From the NCBI RefSeq assembly GCF_006385575.1, contig NZ_CP041040.1, forward strand, positions 310,001-374,000: 64,000 nucleotides of DNA, written 5' to 3'. The position numbers were made by a program, and so were the translations under genes. Source of the DNA: Microbacterium foliorum. Its GTDB lineage: Bacteria > Actinomycetota > Actinomycetes > Actinomycetales > Microbacteriaceae. Every line of letters begins with the position of its first letter. Within the stretch, counting starts at the first letter, position 1. Below the pieces are notes generated by a model. The model had not been told where the DNA came from. It did no database searches and saw nothing but the letters and a program-made list of their open reading frames with translations. Of the stretch, positions 52,686 to 61,011 are shown in pieces.

Positions 52686-53693
52686 CTAGACGAGTCGCGC
52701 AGTCGTCCCGCGGACGTTCAGCTCGTAGGGGAGTTCGGCGGGTATCCCCGTGGCCTCTCCGTCGGCGAGCTTGGCGAGCACGGCATCCGCTGCACGCTCA
52801 CCCTGGCCGAGAGGGAACTGGTCGACGGTGCTGAGGCGGAAGAACTCGCCGAGCTCATGGCCGTCGATGCCGACGATGGAGAGGTCGTCCGGCACCGCGA
52901 AGCCGAGGTCGCGGGCGGCGAGGATCGCACCGATCGCCATCTCATCGGATGCCGCGAACACGGCGGTGGGCCGGGGCCCCGGGCGTCCGAGCAGCTGCTT
53001 CGCCGCGCGGTATCCGCCCTCGACGGTGAAGTCGGCGGGTTCGAGGAAAGCGGGGTTGAGGGGGATGCCGGCCTTCGCCAGCGCCTTCTCGAACCCGAGA
53101 CGACGATTCGTCGGGATGTGGAAGTCGATGTCGAACTCGGGGTTCGCGCCGATGTGGGCGATGTCGTGGTGCCCGAGACCGATCAGGTGCTCGGTGGCGA
53201 GCTGTGCGACGGCGACGTCATCGACGGTGAGCGTGTCGAGCTTGGGGTTGGGGCCGCCGATCGCGATCACCGGCAGGCCGAGGTCGAGCAGGTGCTGCGT
53301 CTCGTCTGCGTCGAGCTCGATCGACACCGCGATCACGGCGTCGACCCGCTGCCGCCGCAGGAACGTGTCGAACACGTGGCGGCGCACATCCTTGTCGGCG
53401 GTGATGTTGTAGAGGGTGATGTCGTAGCCCTCGCGCATCAGCGCGGACGACACCCCCGACAGCACCGTGCTGAAGAACCAGCGGTCGAGAAACGGCACCA
53501 CCACGCCGATGTTGCGGGTGCGACCCGATGCCAGGCTCGAGGCGCGAGACGACACCACGTAGCCGAGCGCCGAAGCCGCCTCCTGCACGCGCTGGCGGGC
53601 CGACTCGGACACGTGGCCCCGGCCGCTCAGTGCGCGCGAGACCGTCGCGGTCGAGACGCCGGCGAGCCGGGCGACCTCATCGATGCTCGCCAT
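52686..53693 (-). CDS. LacI-family regulator
   Basis: A 335-residue regulator. The N-terminal helix-turn-helix (SIDEVARLAGVSTATVSRALSG, in parts) and hinge helix precede a periplasmic-binding-like sugar domain (NIGVVVPFLDRWFFSTVLSGV, ASDEMAIGAILAARDLGF in parts). AGAGAGGA precedes the ATG. It follows the GH13 glucosidase gene on the same strand. A LacI-type operator in the GH13 promoter suggests that it controls this enzyme in response to an alpha-glucoside. Confidence 0.9.
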   Translation of the reverse strand: MASIDEVARLAGVSTATVSRALSGRGHVSESARQRVQEAASALGYVVSSRASSLASGRTRNIGVVVPFLDRWFFSTVLSGVSSALMREGYDITLYNITADKDVRRHVFDTFLRRQRVDAVIAVSIELDADETQHLLDLGLPVIAIGGPNPKLDTLTVDDVAVAQLATEHLIGLGHHDIAHIGANPEFDIDFHIPTNRRLGFEKALAKAGIPLNPAFLEPADFTVEGGYRAAKQLLGRPGPRPTAVFAASDEMAIGAILAARDLGFAVPDDLSIVGIDGHELGEFFRLSTVDQFPLGQGERAADAVLAKLADGEATGIPAELPYELNVRGTTARLV

Positions 53694-53713
53694 GGGATTC
53701 CTCTCTGAACCGT

Positions 53714-53770
53714 TCCGGTCGCAGTTCGTGCCGTCGGCTGGTGCCGTGGGCGGCGCGAACTGCGACCGGA
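53714..53770. repeat. Inverted repeat type D, copy 2
   Basis: Perfect 15-bp arms TCCGGTCGCAGTTCG (53714-53728) and CGAACTGCGACCGGA (53756-53770). It lies just after the GH13 stop and before the lacI ribosome-binding site. In this place it could protect the GH13 RNA or reduce read-through into lacI. The arms match type D copy 1 at 15475-15531. Confidence 0.8.
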
Positions 53771-53783
53771 GCGTGATGCGAAG

Positions 53784-55445
53784 TTACGCCGTGGTGTACC
53801 AGACAGCCGTGTCGACCGGCACAGCGCCGCCGTCGAACAGCTGGCTCTGCAGGATCACGAACGCGTCTGCGGGCAGCGGGATCGGCTCGGTGCCCAGGTT
53901 GGCGAGCACGTGCACGTCGCCGCGGCGGAATGCGACCGCATCCGCTCCTGCGTCCTCCCACACCAGCGAGCCGCTGCCGAAGCCGTACTCGCGGCGTCCG
54001 GCGAGCAGGCGCTTGTAGAGCGCGAGCGTCGAGGCCGGGTCGACCTCTTCGACATCGCGCGAGTACGAAGCCCAGTCGGCCGGCTGGGGCAGCCACGACG
54101 CGCCGGTCTCGTTGAAGCCGAACGCCGGAGCATCCGCCTCCCACGGCAGCGGCACGCGGCATCCGTCTCGTCCGTAGCGCTCGCCGTTGGTGCGGAACCA
54201 CGTCGGGTCCTGGCGGAACGCGTCGGGGATCTCCATCGCCTCCGGCAGACCGAGCTCCTCGCCCTGGTACAGGTAGGCCGACCCGGGGAGAGCGAGCATC
54301 ACGGTCGTCGCCGCGCGGGCGCGGGCGAGGCCGATGGCGGTGTCGGGCTTGTGCGGGGTGTTCGGGCCGATGCCCTCACCCTGCGGGTTCTCGGCGGTGA
54401 GCGCGAGACGCGACGCGTGGCGCACGACGTCGTGGTTCGACAGGACCCAGGTGCTCGGAGCACCGACCGCGCCGAACGCGTCGAGGGATTCGCGGATCAC
54501 GGCGCCGAGAGCCTTCGCGTCCCACTCGGTCATCAGGTACGGGAAGTTGAACGTCTGGTGCATCTCGTCGGGGCGCACCCACAGAGCGGTCTGCTTCAGC
54601 GTCGGCATCCAGGCCTCGCCGCACAGCGCGCGGTCGCCGTCGTATTCGGCGAGCACCTTGTGCCAGTCGCGGTAGATGTCGTGCACGCCGTCCTGACCCC
54701 AGTACGGCACGTTCGCCTCGCCGCCGCCCATCGAGTCGGCGTCGGCCGGCGGGGTGTAGTCGGGCAGGCCCTCGGCCTTGATCATGCCGTGAGCCACGTC
54801 GACGCGGAAGCCGTCGACGCCGCGGTCGAGCCAGAAGCGCAGGATCGAGCGGAACTCCTCGCGCACCTCTTCGTTGTTCCAGTCGAAGTCGGGCTGCGTC
54901 GGGTCGAAGATGTGCAGGTACCACTGGCCCGGCGTGCCGTCGGCCTCGGTGACGCGCTCCCACATGCCGCCGCCGAAGACGGACTCCCAGTTGTTCGGGG
55001 GGAGTTCGCCGTTCTTGCCCTTGCCGTCGCGGAAGATGTACCGCGCGCGCTCGGGGCTGCCGGGGGCTGCCTTCAGCGCCTCCTGGAACCAGGCGTGCTG
55101 AGCGGACGAGTGGTTCGGGACCAGATCGACGACCACGCGGATGCCGCGCGTGTGCGCCGCGTTGAGCATGGTGTCGAAGTCATCGAGCGTGCCGAAGAGC
55201 GGGTCGACGTCGCGGTAGTCGGCCACGTCATAACCCGCGTCGCGCTGCGGGCTCGTCATGAACGGGCTCAGCCAGATCGCGTCGACGCCGAGCTCCTTCA
55301 GGGAGTCGAGTCGGCTGGTGATGCCGGGCAGGTCGCCGATGCCGTCGCCAGAGGCGTCGGCGAAAGAACGGGGGTAGATCTGGTAGATGACCGCGGTGCG
55401 CCACCACTCGGAACCGGGGGCTGCGATCTGCTCAAGCTGTGCCAT
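53784..55445 (-). CDS. GH13 alpha-glucosidase (oligo-1,6-glucosidase type)
   Basis: A 553-residue cytoplasmic enzyme of glycoside hydrolase family 13. Conserved regions: VDLVPNHSSAQH, DGFRVDVAHGM (nucleophile Asp), LCGEAWMP (acid/base Glu region) and VLSNHDVVRH (transition-state Asp). The N-terminus WWRTAVIYQIYPRSFADASGDGIGDLPGI (in parts) is classical. It splits maltose- or isomaltose-like sugars. TAACCT lies 6 bases before the ATG, with a LacI-type palindrome directly upstream. No transporter is adjacent. Confidence 0.93.
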   Translation of the reverse strand: MAQLEQIAAPGSEWWRTAVIYQIYPRSFADASGDGIGDLPGITSRLDSLKELGVDAIWLSPFMTSPQRDAGYDVADYRDVDPLFGTLDDFDTMLNAAHTRGIRVVVDLVPNHSSAQHAWFQEALKAAPGSPERARYIFRDGKGKNGELPPNNWESVFGGGMWERVTEADGTPGQWYLHIFDPTQPDFDWNNEEVREEFRSILRFWLDRGVDGFRVDVAHGMIKAEGLPDYTPPADADSMGGGEANVPYWGQDGVHDIYRDWHKVLAEYDGDRALCGEAWMPTLKQTALWVRPDEMHQTFNFPYLMTEWDAKALGAVIRESLDAFGAVGAPSTWVLSNHDVVRHASRLALTAENPQGEGIGPNTPHKPDTAIGLARARAATTVMLALPGSAYLYQGEELGLPEAMEIPDAFRQDPTWFRTNGERYGRDGCRVPLPWEADAPAFGFNETGASWLPQPADWASYSRDVEEVDPASTLALYKRLLAGRREYGFGSGSLVWEDAGADAVAFRRGDVHVLANLGTEPIPLPADAFVILQSQLFDGGAVPVDTAVWYTTA

Positions 55446-55451
55446 GGCATC

Positions 55452-55472
55452 AGGTTAGTGCAAACGCTTGCA
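55452..55472 (-). promoter_or_regulatory. GH13 promoter with LacI-type operator
   Basis: On the minus strand, TGCAAGCGTTTGCA (55472-55459) is a palindrome of the LacI/GalR type. It lies one base upstream of the -10 TAACCT (55457-55452). Transcription would start at the GH13 ATG. The operator thus fills the spacer between -35 and -10, which predicts repression by blocking polymerase. Confidence 0.7.
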
Positions 55473-55583
55473 GGTCTGCCACCATTGCGATCGAATCGAT
55501 TCGGGCGAGCAGTATTCCGCGGCGCTCCGCAGCGACTTGCAGCCCGGGAGTATGCTTCGGGCATCCGACGACTGGAGGCTGTC

Positions 55584-56012
55584 ATGGTTCCCGAGATCAA
55601 CTATTGGGCCGTTCTGCTCGCGACCGCTTCGAGCATGATCGTCGGCACGATCTGGTACTCCCCGAAGGTGTTCGGCACGCGCTGGTCGAAGCTCGCGAAC
55701 GTCGACATGGACCGGCCGGGTTCGAGCGCGACGATGGCGATCATCACCACCGTGTTCGTGAGCTTCGCGACGGCCTGGGTGCTGGCCGGAGCATCCGCCA
55801 TCGCCTGGCACTTCTACGACGGGTCGTTCTTCTGGGCCGCGGTCGTGACGGGTGTGTTGCTGTGGGCCGGATTCACCGCAGCCCGGTTCATCACGCACGA
55901 TGCGTTCGAGGGGCGCCCGACCGCGCTGACCACCATGAACATCGCTCACGAGCTCGTGACGATCGTGGTCATGGCGCTGATCATCGGGGTCTGGCCGCCG
56001 GCGCTCGGCTGA
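55584..56012 (+). CDS. DUF1761 membrane protein
   Basis: A 142-residue protein with four membrane helices. The motif INYWAVLLATASSMIVGTIWYSPKVFGTRW (in parts) near the N-terminus marks DUF1761. Function unknown. GGAGG precedes the ATG at 6 bases. It is divergent from the GH13 gene and not clearly part of any operon. Confidence 0.8.
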   Translation: MVPEINYWAVLLATASSMIVGTIWYSPKVFGTRWSKLANVDMDRPGSSATMAIITTVFVSFATAWVLAGASAIAWHFYDGSFFWAAVVTGVLLWAGFTAARFITHDAFEGRPTALTTMNIAHELVTIVVMALIIGVWPPALG

Positions 56013-56181
56013 CTCGTCGCGGGTCTCGCGGGTCTCGCGGGGTCGACACGCCGGATGCGCCGAAAGACTAGACCTTTGCTCCTTCCGTCGTTACTTCCTG
56101 GTATGCCAGCATTTTGGTAGTGGCCTCCTGGTCGCCAGCGGACCGCACTCTCGGGCCGCGGTTCCGACCGAGGGGGTCTTG

Positions 56182-57438
56182 ATGTCCGGTTCGTCGCGTC
56201 GATCGGCTCCATGGATGATCGCCGCCGCGCTCGTCGCTGCAGCGCTGGTCGCGGGCGCGACGACCGCAGCCTCCGGTGATGGCCCCGCCGACGACCCCAC
56301 GGCCGCGCCCGACCCCAGCCTGTCTGTCGCCCTGGCCTACGAGTTCCTCGACGCCCGCGTCGACGAGTTCTGCGATGGCGCCGGGCGCTGCCTCCCTCGC
56401 AGCTACGAGGGCGGCTTCTTCACCGACCTGCCGACATGGGACTTCACGCCCTCCTTCGTCTACGACGACGCACTCGTGGTGATCGCGTACACGGCCCGCG
56501 GGCTGCCGGACGACATCCGTCGCGCGCAGACCGTCGGCGACACCCTGCTGTTCGTGCAGGAGAACGACCCGATCGGCGACGGACGCGTCCGCACGTCGTA
56601 CGAGCCGCACGGCATCCGGCAGGGGCGAGTCGAGATCACCGGCCCCGGCACGTTCACGGGCAACCAGGCGTGGACGGGAATGGCGCTGGCGCGTCTCTTC
56701 CACGCGACCGGGGAGCAGAAGTACCTCGATGGGGCGGTGCGGATCGCCCAGTGGATCCAGGCGAACACCGCCGACACGGTGCGGGCGCCCTTCGGCTACA
56801 CCGGGGGTGAGCTCGAGAACGGCTCGTCGCTGGAATGGAAGTCCACCGAGCACAACAGCGACATCGCCGGCTTCTTCACGCAGCTCGCCCAGCTCAGCGG
56901 CGACTCCGTGTGGGCCGACCGGGCTGCCGTCGCCGCGACCTTCGTGACGGCGATGCAGAGTGCCGACGGTCACGTCGACACGGGCACGCTGCTGGACGGC
57001 TCCACGGTCAACACCCGCCCGATACCGCTCGACGCGCAGACATGGAGCTCGATCGCCACCGGCGACCCGCGCTACGACGTCTCGCTGGACTGGACGCTCG
57101 CCAACCTGATCGCCACCGACGGGCAGTACCAGGGGGCGTCGATCAGCGACGCCGACGTGTCGAAGGTGTGGTTCGAGGGATCAGGCCACCTGGCGCTCGC
57201 GCTCACGCTGCGCGATGCCGTCGGCGACGCCGACCGGGTGGAGTCGCTGCTGAACAGCATCCGCCTTGCCCAGCGCGATGCGCCCAACGGTGATGGCAAG
57301 GGGATCGTCGCGACGTCGACCGACGGCCTCGACTCGGGCTTCGGCGACCTCTACTACGCCAGCCTGCACACCGGCGCGACGGCGTGGTACCTGCTCGCGG
57401 CCGCCGGCGACAACCCGTTCAGCCTCCCCGCCGACTGA
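56182..57438 (+). CDS. Secreted six-hairpin glycosidase-like protein
   Basis: A 418-residue protein with an N-terminal signal or anchor helix (APWMIAAALVAAALVAGA), an Asp/Pro linker and an alpha/alpha toroid domain. Aromatic-rich repeats such as PTWDFTPSFVYDDALVVIAYTARG, NQAWTGMALARLFHATGEQKYLDGAVRIAQWI and STEHNSDIAGFFTQLA (in parts) resemble glycoside hydrolases of the six-hairpin fold (GH8/GH88/GH76-like). Catalytic residues cannot be fixed, so substrate is unknown. GAGGGGG precedes the ATG. It stands alone between unrelated genes. Confidence 0.65.
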   Translation: MSGSSRRSAPWMIAAALVAAALVAGATTAASGDGPADDPTAAPDPSLSVALAYEFLDARVDEFCDGAGRCLPRSYEGGFFTDLPTWDFTPSFVYDDALVVIAYTARGLPDDIRRAQTVGDTLLFVQENDPIGDGRVRTSYEPHGIRQGRVEITGPGTFTGNQAWTGMALARLFHATGEQKYLDGAVRIAQWIQANTADTVRAPFGYTGGELENGSSLEWKSTEHNSDIAGFFTQLAQLSGDSVWADRAAVAATFVTAMQSADGHVDTGTLLDGSTVNTRPIPLDAQTWSSIATGDPRYDVSLDWTLANLIATDGQYQGASISDADVSKVWFEGSGHLALALTLRDAVGDADRVESLLNSIRLAQRDAPNGDGKGIVATSTDGLDSGFGDLYYASLHTGATAWYLLAAAGDNPFSLPAD

Positions 57439-57477
57439 CCGGAGGCTCGGACTTCCGTCGGCTCGGTTGCGTGGCCG

Positions 57478-57620
57478 ATTTCGCACCCCTCGTCCCGATG
57501 CGGGGTCAATAACGCATCCGATTCGGGCGTTTCCGGTGCGAAAGTGACCCCGGCTGCGTGCGGGGGTGCGAAAGTGACCCCGGCTGCGTGCGGGGGTGCG
57601 AAAGTGACCCCGGCCAGCAA
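57478..57620. repeat. Type F element: 30-bp tandem repeat with an inverted flank
   Basis: A 30-bp unit beginning GGTGCGAAAGTGACCCCGG is present at 57535-57564 and 57565-57594 (identical) and partly at 57595-57620. Upstream, TTTCGCACCCC (near 57480-57490) is the inverse of GGGGTGCGAAA, so a hairpin with the repeats can form. It fills the gap between the convergent glycosidase-like gene and purQ. Confidence 0.75.
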
Positions 57621-57709
57621 TGCGGATGCCGCGGCGACCAGGCACCGCTGCGCTGCTGACGGGCGCTGCTGACAGGCGCGCCTGCGTGCCCTTCGACTGC
57701 GGGCGGTGC

Positions 57710-58417
57710 TTACGCGGCGACGCGGGCGACCGCGGCGACTGCGCTCGTGAAGAAGTCGAGTCCGTCGAGGCCCGAGCGCATCGCGGCCGAGGTGTCGGGT
57801 CCGAAACCGGCCTCGGTGGCGTGCTCGGGGTGCGGCATGAGCCCCACGACGTTGCCCGCCTCGTTGGTGAGTCCGGCGATGTCGCGCAGCGATCCGTTGG
57901 GGTTGACACCCGCATAGCGGAACGCCACGAGGCCCTCGCCCTCGAGACGGTCGAGCGTCTCTTCGTCGGCGATGTAGCCGCCGTCGGCGTTCTTCAGGGG
58001 GATCGTGATCTCCTGGCCGGTGCGGAACCGGTTGGTCCAGGCCGTGTCGGAGTTCTCGACGACGAGCTTCTGGTCGCGACGCACGAAGTGCTGGTGGTCG
58101 TTGCGGATCAGGCCGCCGGGCAGCAGGTGCGCCTCGACGAGCATCTGGAAGCCGTTGCAGATGCCGAGGATCGGCATGCCCATGGCGGCCGCGTCCTTGA
58201 CCTCGCTCATGATCGGCGACAGTGCGGCGATCGCTCCGGCGCGCAGATAGTCGCCGTAGCTGAAGCCGCCCGGCAGCACGAGGGCGTCGACGCTCTCGAG
58301 GTCGTGCGAACCGTGCCAGAGGGCGACGGGCTCGGCGCCGGCGATGCGGACGGCGCGCTGCGCGTCGCGGTCGTCGAGCGAGCCGGGGAAGGTGATGACG
58401 CCGATGCGCGTGGTCAC
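57710..58417 (-). CDS. purQ: PurQ, glutaminase subunit of FGAM synthase
   Basis: A 235-residue class-I glutamine amidotransferase that supplies ammonia to PurL for phosphoribosylformylglycinamidine. Signatures: the nucleophile Cys in [29 protein letters not shown], and the catalytic His/Glu in [11 protein letters not shown]. The GTG start overlaps the purS stop by four bases. PurL is not in the window. Confidence 0.95.
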   Translation of the reverse strand: MTTRIGVITFPGSLDDRDAQRAVRIAGAEPVALWHGSHDLESVDALVLPGGFSYGDYLRAGAIAALSPIMSEVKDAAAMGMPILGICNGFQMLVEAHLLPGGLIRNDHQHFVRRDQKLVVENSDTAWTNRFRTGQEITIPLKNADGGYIADEETLDRLEGEGLVAFRYAGVNPNGSLRDIAGLTNEAGNVVGLMPHPEHATEAGFGPDTSAAMRSGLDGLDFFTSAVAAVARVAA

Positions 58418-58662
58418 TCGGCGACCTCGATGCCCACGACGTCTTCGATCACAGAGTTGGAGAGCACCTCGTCGGCGAGGCGACGGGCCTCGGCGAGGAT
58501 CTCGTCGGTGACCTCGCCCTCGACGGTGAGCTCGAAGCGCTTGCCGATGCGGACATCGGTGAAGCCCTCGACGCCCAGGCGGGAGAATGCGCCGGAGACG
58601 GCCTTCCCCTGCGGGTCGAGCAGTTCGGGCTTGGGCATGACATCGACGACGATGGTGGGCAT
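58414..58662 (-). CDS. purS: PurS, small subunit of FGAM synthase
   Basis: An 82-residue protein that bridges PurQ and PurL. It reads [41 protein letters not shown] (in parts) and [18 protein letters not shown]. The start is ATG 58662 with GGAG 7 bases upstream; an upstream in-frame ATG is rejected as too long for the family. A TAGACT -10 box lies near 58692-58697. Couples to purQ by a GTGA overlap. Confidence 0.95.
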   Translation of the reverse strand: MPTIVVDVMPKPELLDPQGKAVSGAFSRLGVEGFTDVRIGKRFELTVEGEVTDEILAEARRLADEVLSNSVIEDVVGIEVAE

Positions 58663-58743
58663 GAACGGCTCCGGAAGTCGCGGGCGGACGGGCGCCACCA
58701 GTCTACCGGCTCGAGACTCGCTCGATTCGCGTGGTGATGAGGC

Positions 58744-59274
58744 TCAGGCGTGGAAGACCGTGTGCAGGTCGCCGATGGCCTCGCGGCCGCCCAGGCCGTC
58801 GATCTCGAACAGCACCGAGATGCCGATGACGTGGCTGCCGAGGCGCTCCACGAGCTCACGTCCGGCGGCGAGCGTGCCGCCCGTGGCGAGCACGTCGTCG
58901 ATCAGCAGCACGCGCGATCCGGCGGGCAGGTCGTCGTGCATCTCGATCGTCGCGGTGCCGTATTCGAGGGCGTAGTCGACGGATGCCGCGGGGCGGGGCA
59001 GCTTGCCGGCCTTGCGGATCGGGATGAGTCCCACGCCTGCGGCGATCGCGGCGGCTCCGGCGAGGATGAAGCCTCGTGCCTCGATGCCCGCGACCACGTC
59101 GAACTGCCCCGCGAACGGCGCGATGATCGCGTCGGTCGTCGCCTGGAGGGCCTCGGCGTCGGCGAGCAGTGGCGTGATGTCGCGGAAGATGATCCCCGCC
59201 TCCGGGTAGTCCGGGATGCTGCGGATCAGTGATTCGGCGCGGACGAGGGCGGGGGAGAGTTCGGTGTCGGGCAC
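58744..59274 (-). CDS. apt: Adenine phosphoribosyltransferase
   Basis: A 176-residue enzyme making AMP from adenine and PRPP in purine salvage. Signatures: DYPEAGIIFRDITPLLADAEAL (in parts), GIEARGFILAGAAA, and the PRPP-binding RVLLIDDVLATGGTLAAG. The start GTG is 6 bases after TACCCT on the minus strand, without a ribosome-binding site, so leaderless. It stands beside purQS but has its own promoter. Confidence 0.95.
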   Translation of the reverse strand: MPDTELSPALVRAESLIRSIPDYPEAGIIFRDITPLLADAEALQATTDAIIAPFAGQFDVVAGIEARGFILAGAAAIAAGVGLIPIRKAGKLPRPAASVDYALEYGTATIEMHDDLPAGSRVLLIDDVLATGGTLAAGRELVERLGSHVIGISVLFEIDGLGGREAIGDLHTVFHA

Positions 59275-59400
59275 TGGTCAAGGGTACGTCGGGTCCGAGC
59301 CGCGCGACGATTCGCGGAGGTCCGGACGTTTCACGGAGTGTTCGGCGCCCATCGTCCGCGATCCGTCGCATGATCCGCGAAGCGTCGCCGCCGCGAGGGC

Positions 59401-59457
59401 TTGACTTCGTGGGAGCGCTCCCATAGAGTCTCTCTTCAATGCATGGGAGCGCTCCCA
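59401..59457 (+). promoter_or_regulatory. Cellobiose-operon promoter with two CebR/CelR boxes
   Basis: TGGGAGCGCTCCCA occurs at 59410-59423 and 59444-59457. This is the exact 14-bp site known for CebR/CelR, the LacI-family cellobiose repressors of Streptomyces and Thermobifida. The first copy fills the 17-bp spacer between a -35 TTGACT (59401-59406) and a -10 TAGAGT (59424-59429). The second lies just after the expected start. Centre spacing is 34 bp. Confidence 0.93.
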
Positions 59458-59541
59458 CAGAGTGACCACGGGAGCCCCCGCGCATCGCCCCTGAGCACCA
59501 CCAGCACCACCCCCGCACTACCCACCACAAAGGAGTGAACT

Positions 59542-60849
59542 GTGAACACACGTGCCCGCAAGCGGATCCTGACGACAGCAGCCGTCGCATCCGTCTCCGC
59601 CCTGGCCCTCGCCGGCTGCGCCTCTTCCGACTCGGGTGACAGCGCCACCGGTGACGAGAAGGTCACGCTGACCGTCACCACGTTCGGCACCTTCGGATAC
59701 GACGACCTCTACGACGAGTACGAGAAGGCGAACCCGAACGTCACGATCGAGGCGACCAACATCGACACCGGCGGCAACGCCCGCACCGACGCGTTCACGA
59801 AGATCGCCGCAGGCTCGGGTCTCAGCGACGTCGTCGCGATCGAAGAGGGCTGGCTCGGCGCCATCATGGACGTCTCCGACACCTTCGTCGACCTGCGTGA
59901 CTACGGCATCGAAGACCGCAAGGCCGACTGGGTCGACTGGAAGTACGGACAGGCGACGGATGCCGAGGGCCGTGTGATCGGCTACGGCACCGATATCGGT
60001 CCGAGCGGCATCTGCTACAACGGCGCAGCTTTCGAGGCGGCCGGACTCCCGAGCGACCGCGAGTCGGTGGCCGAGCTGCTGAACGGCGATTGGGAGAACT
60101 ACTTCGCGGTCGGCGCCGACTACACGGCGAAGACCGGCAAGGCCTGGTACGACCACTCCGGCTTCGTCTGGAACGCCATGGTCAACCAGCTCGACGAGGG
60201 GTACTACACCTCCGACGGCGAGCTGAACGTCGAGGACAACGCCGAGCTCAAGGAGCGCTTCGAACTGCTCGGCACCGCGACCGAGGGTGGCCAGTCCGCC
60301 GCCCAGACCGCGTGGGACTGGAACGGCGGCAAGTCGTTCGTCGACGGCACCTTCGCCACGTTCGTCTGCCCCGGATGGATGCTCGGAGTCGTGCAGGGCC
60401 AGGTCGAGGCCGGCGGCGGCGATGCTGCGACCGGCTGGGACTTCGCCGACGTGTTCCCCGGCGGCGCAGCCAACTGGGGTGGCGCCTTCCTGTCGATCCC
60501 CGAGAGCTCCGAGCACAAGGAAGCCGCGGCCGACCTGGCCGACTGGCTGACGCAGCCCGAGCAGCAGGTCAAGCAGTCCGCAGCCGCGGGCAACTTCCCC
60601 TCCACAGTCGAGGCGCAGGAGACGCTCTCTGCGGAGGCGACGCCGAACGCGTTCTTCAACGACGCTCCCACCGGTGCCATCCTCGCCGAGCGTGCGAAGG
60701 GCGTCGTGGCGCAGTTCAAGGGCGCCGATGACTCGGTGATCCAGGAGAACGTCTTCGGTCCGGCCCTCAGCGGCCTCGACCGCGGCGAGACCGACACCCA
60801 GGGCGCCTGGGATGCCGCGGTCAAGCTCCTGGACGAGCTGGTCGACTGA
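59542..60849 (+). CDS. cebE: Cellobiose/cello-oligosaccharide-binding lipoprotein (CebE-like)
   Basis: A 435-residue family-1 sugar-binding protein with lipobox ALAGC (Cys26). Signatures: VTLTVTTFGTFGYDDLYDEYEKANPNV (in parts), SDVVAIEEGWLGAIMD, FSTSFVWN-like HSGFVWNAMVNQL, and FPSTVEAQETL. AAAGGAG precedes the GTG start at good spacing. The two CebR boxes upstream, together with the GH1 beta-glucosidase at the operon end, point to cellobiose or longer cello-oligosaccharides as ligand. Confidence 0.9.
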   Translation: MNTRARKRILTTAAVASVSALALAGCASSDSGDSATGDEKVTLTVTTFGTFGYDDLYDEYEKANPNVTIEATNIDTGGNARTDAFTKIAAGSGLSDVVAIEEGWLGAIMDVSDTFVDLRDYGIEDRKADWVDWKYGQATDAEGRVIGYGTDIGPSGICYNGAAFEAAGLPSDRESVAELLNGDWENYFAVGADYTAKTGKAWYDHSGFVWNAMVNQLDEGYYTSDGELNVEDNAELKERFELLGTATEGGQSAAQTAWDWNGGKSFVDGTFATFVCPGWMLGVVQGQVEAGGGDAATGWDFADVFPGGAANWGGAFLSIPESSEHKEAAADLADWLTQPEQQVKQSAAAGNFPSTVEAQETLSAEATPNAFFNDAPTGAILAERAKGVVAQFKGADDSVIQENVFGPALSGLDRGETDTQGAWDAAVKLLDELVD

Positions 60850-60862
60850 CCCGAGACCTCTC

Positions 60863-60990
60863 CGGTCGTTGAGCGAAAAGGGCTCACCGCGCGTTTCGTC
60901 TCGGTGCTTCGCTCCTCGCTCGACGACCGGGGGTGGCCTCCGCATCCGGTCGTCGAGCGAAGACGACGAAGTCGCCTGAGACGAAACGCG
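60863..60990. repeat. Type B stem-loop between binding protein and permease genes
   Basis: Outer arms CGCGTTTCGTCTC (60890-60902) and GAGACGAAACGCG (60978-60990), and inner arms CGCTCGACGACCGG (60917-60930) and CCGGTCGTCGAGCG (60946-60959), fold into a two-tier hairpin. A half copy GGTCGTTGAGCGA precedes it at about 60863-60875. It is placed after the binding-protein gene, as is the copy at 36443-36532. Confidence 0.85.
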
Positions 60991-61011
60991 TCACCCGAAG
61001 AAGGAACCCTC

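Noticed and set aside
53910..55583. Long N-terminal extension of the DUF1761 frame
   Set aside because: The extension is antisense to the GH13 gene. A good ribosome-binding site precedes the internal ATG at 55584, which begins the conserved domain.
57535..57620. Possible CRISPR or minisatellite coding repeat at the 30-bp units
   Set aside because: Direct contiguous repeats without spacers. The minus-strand frame through them has no start context or domain and ends at the convergent gap.
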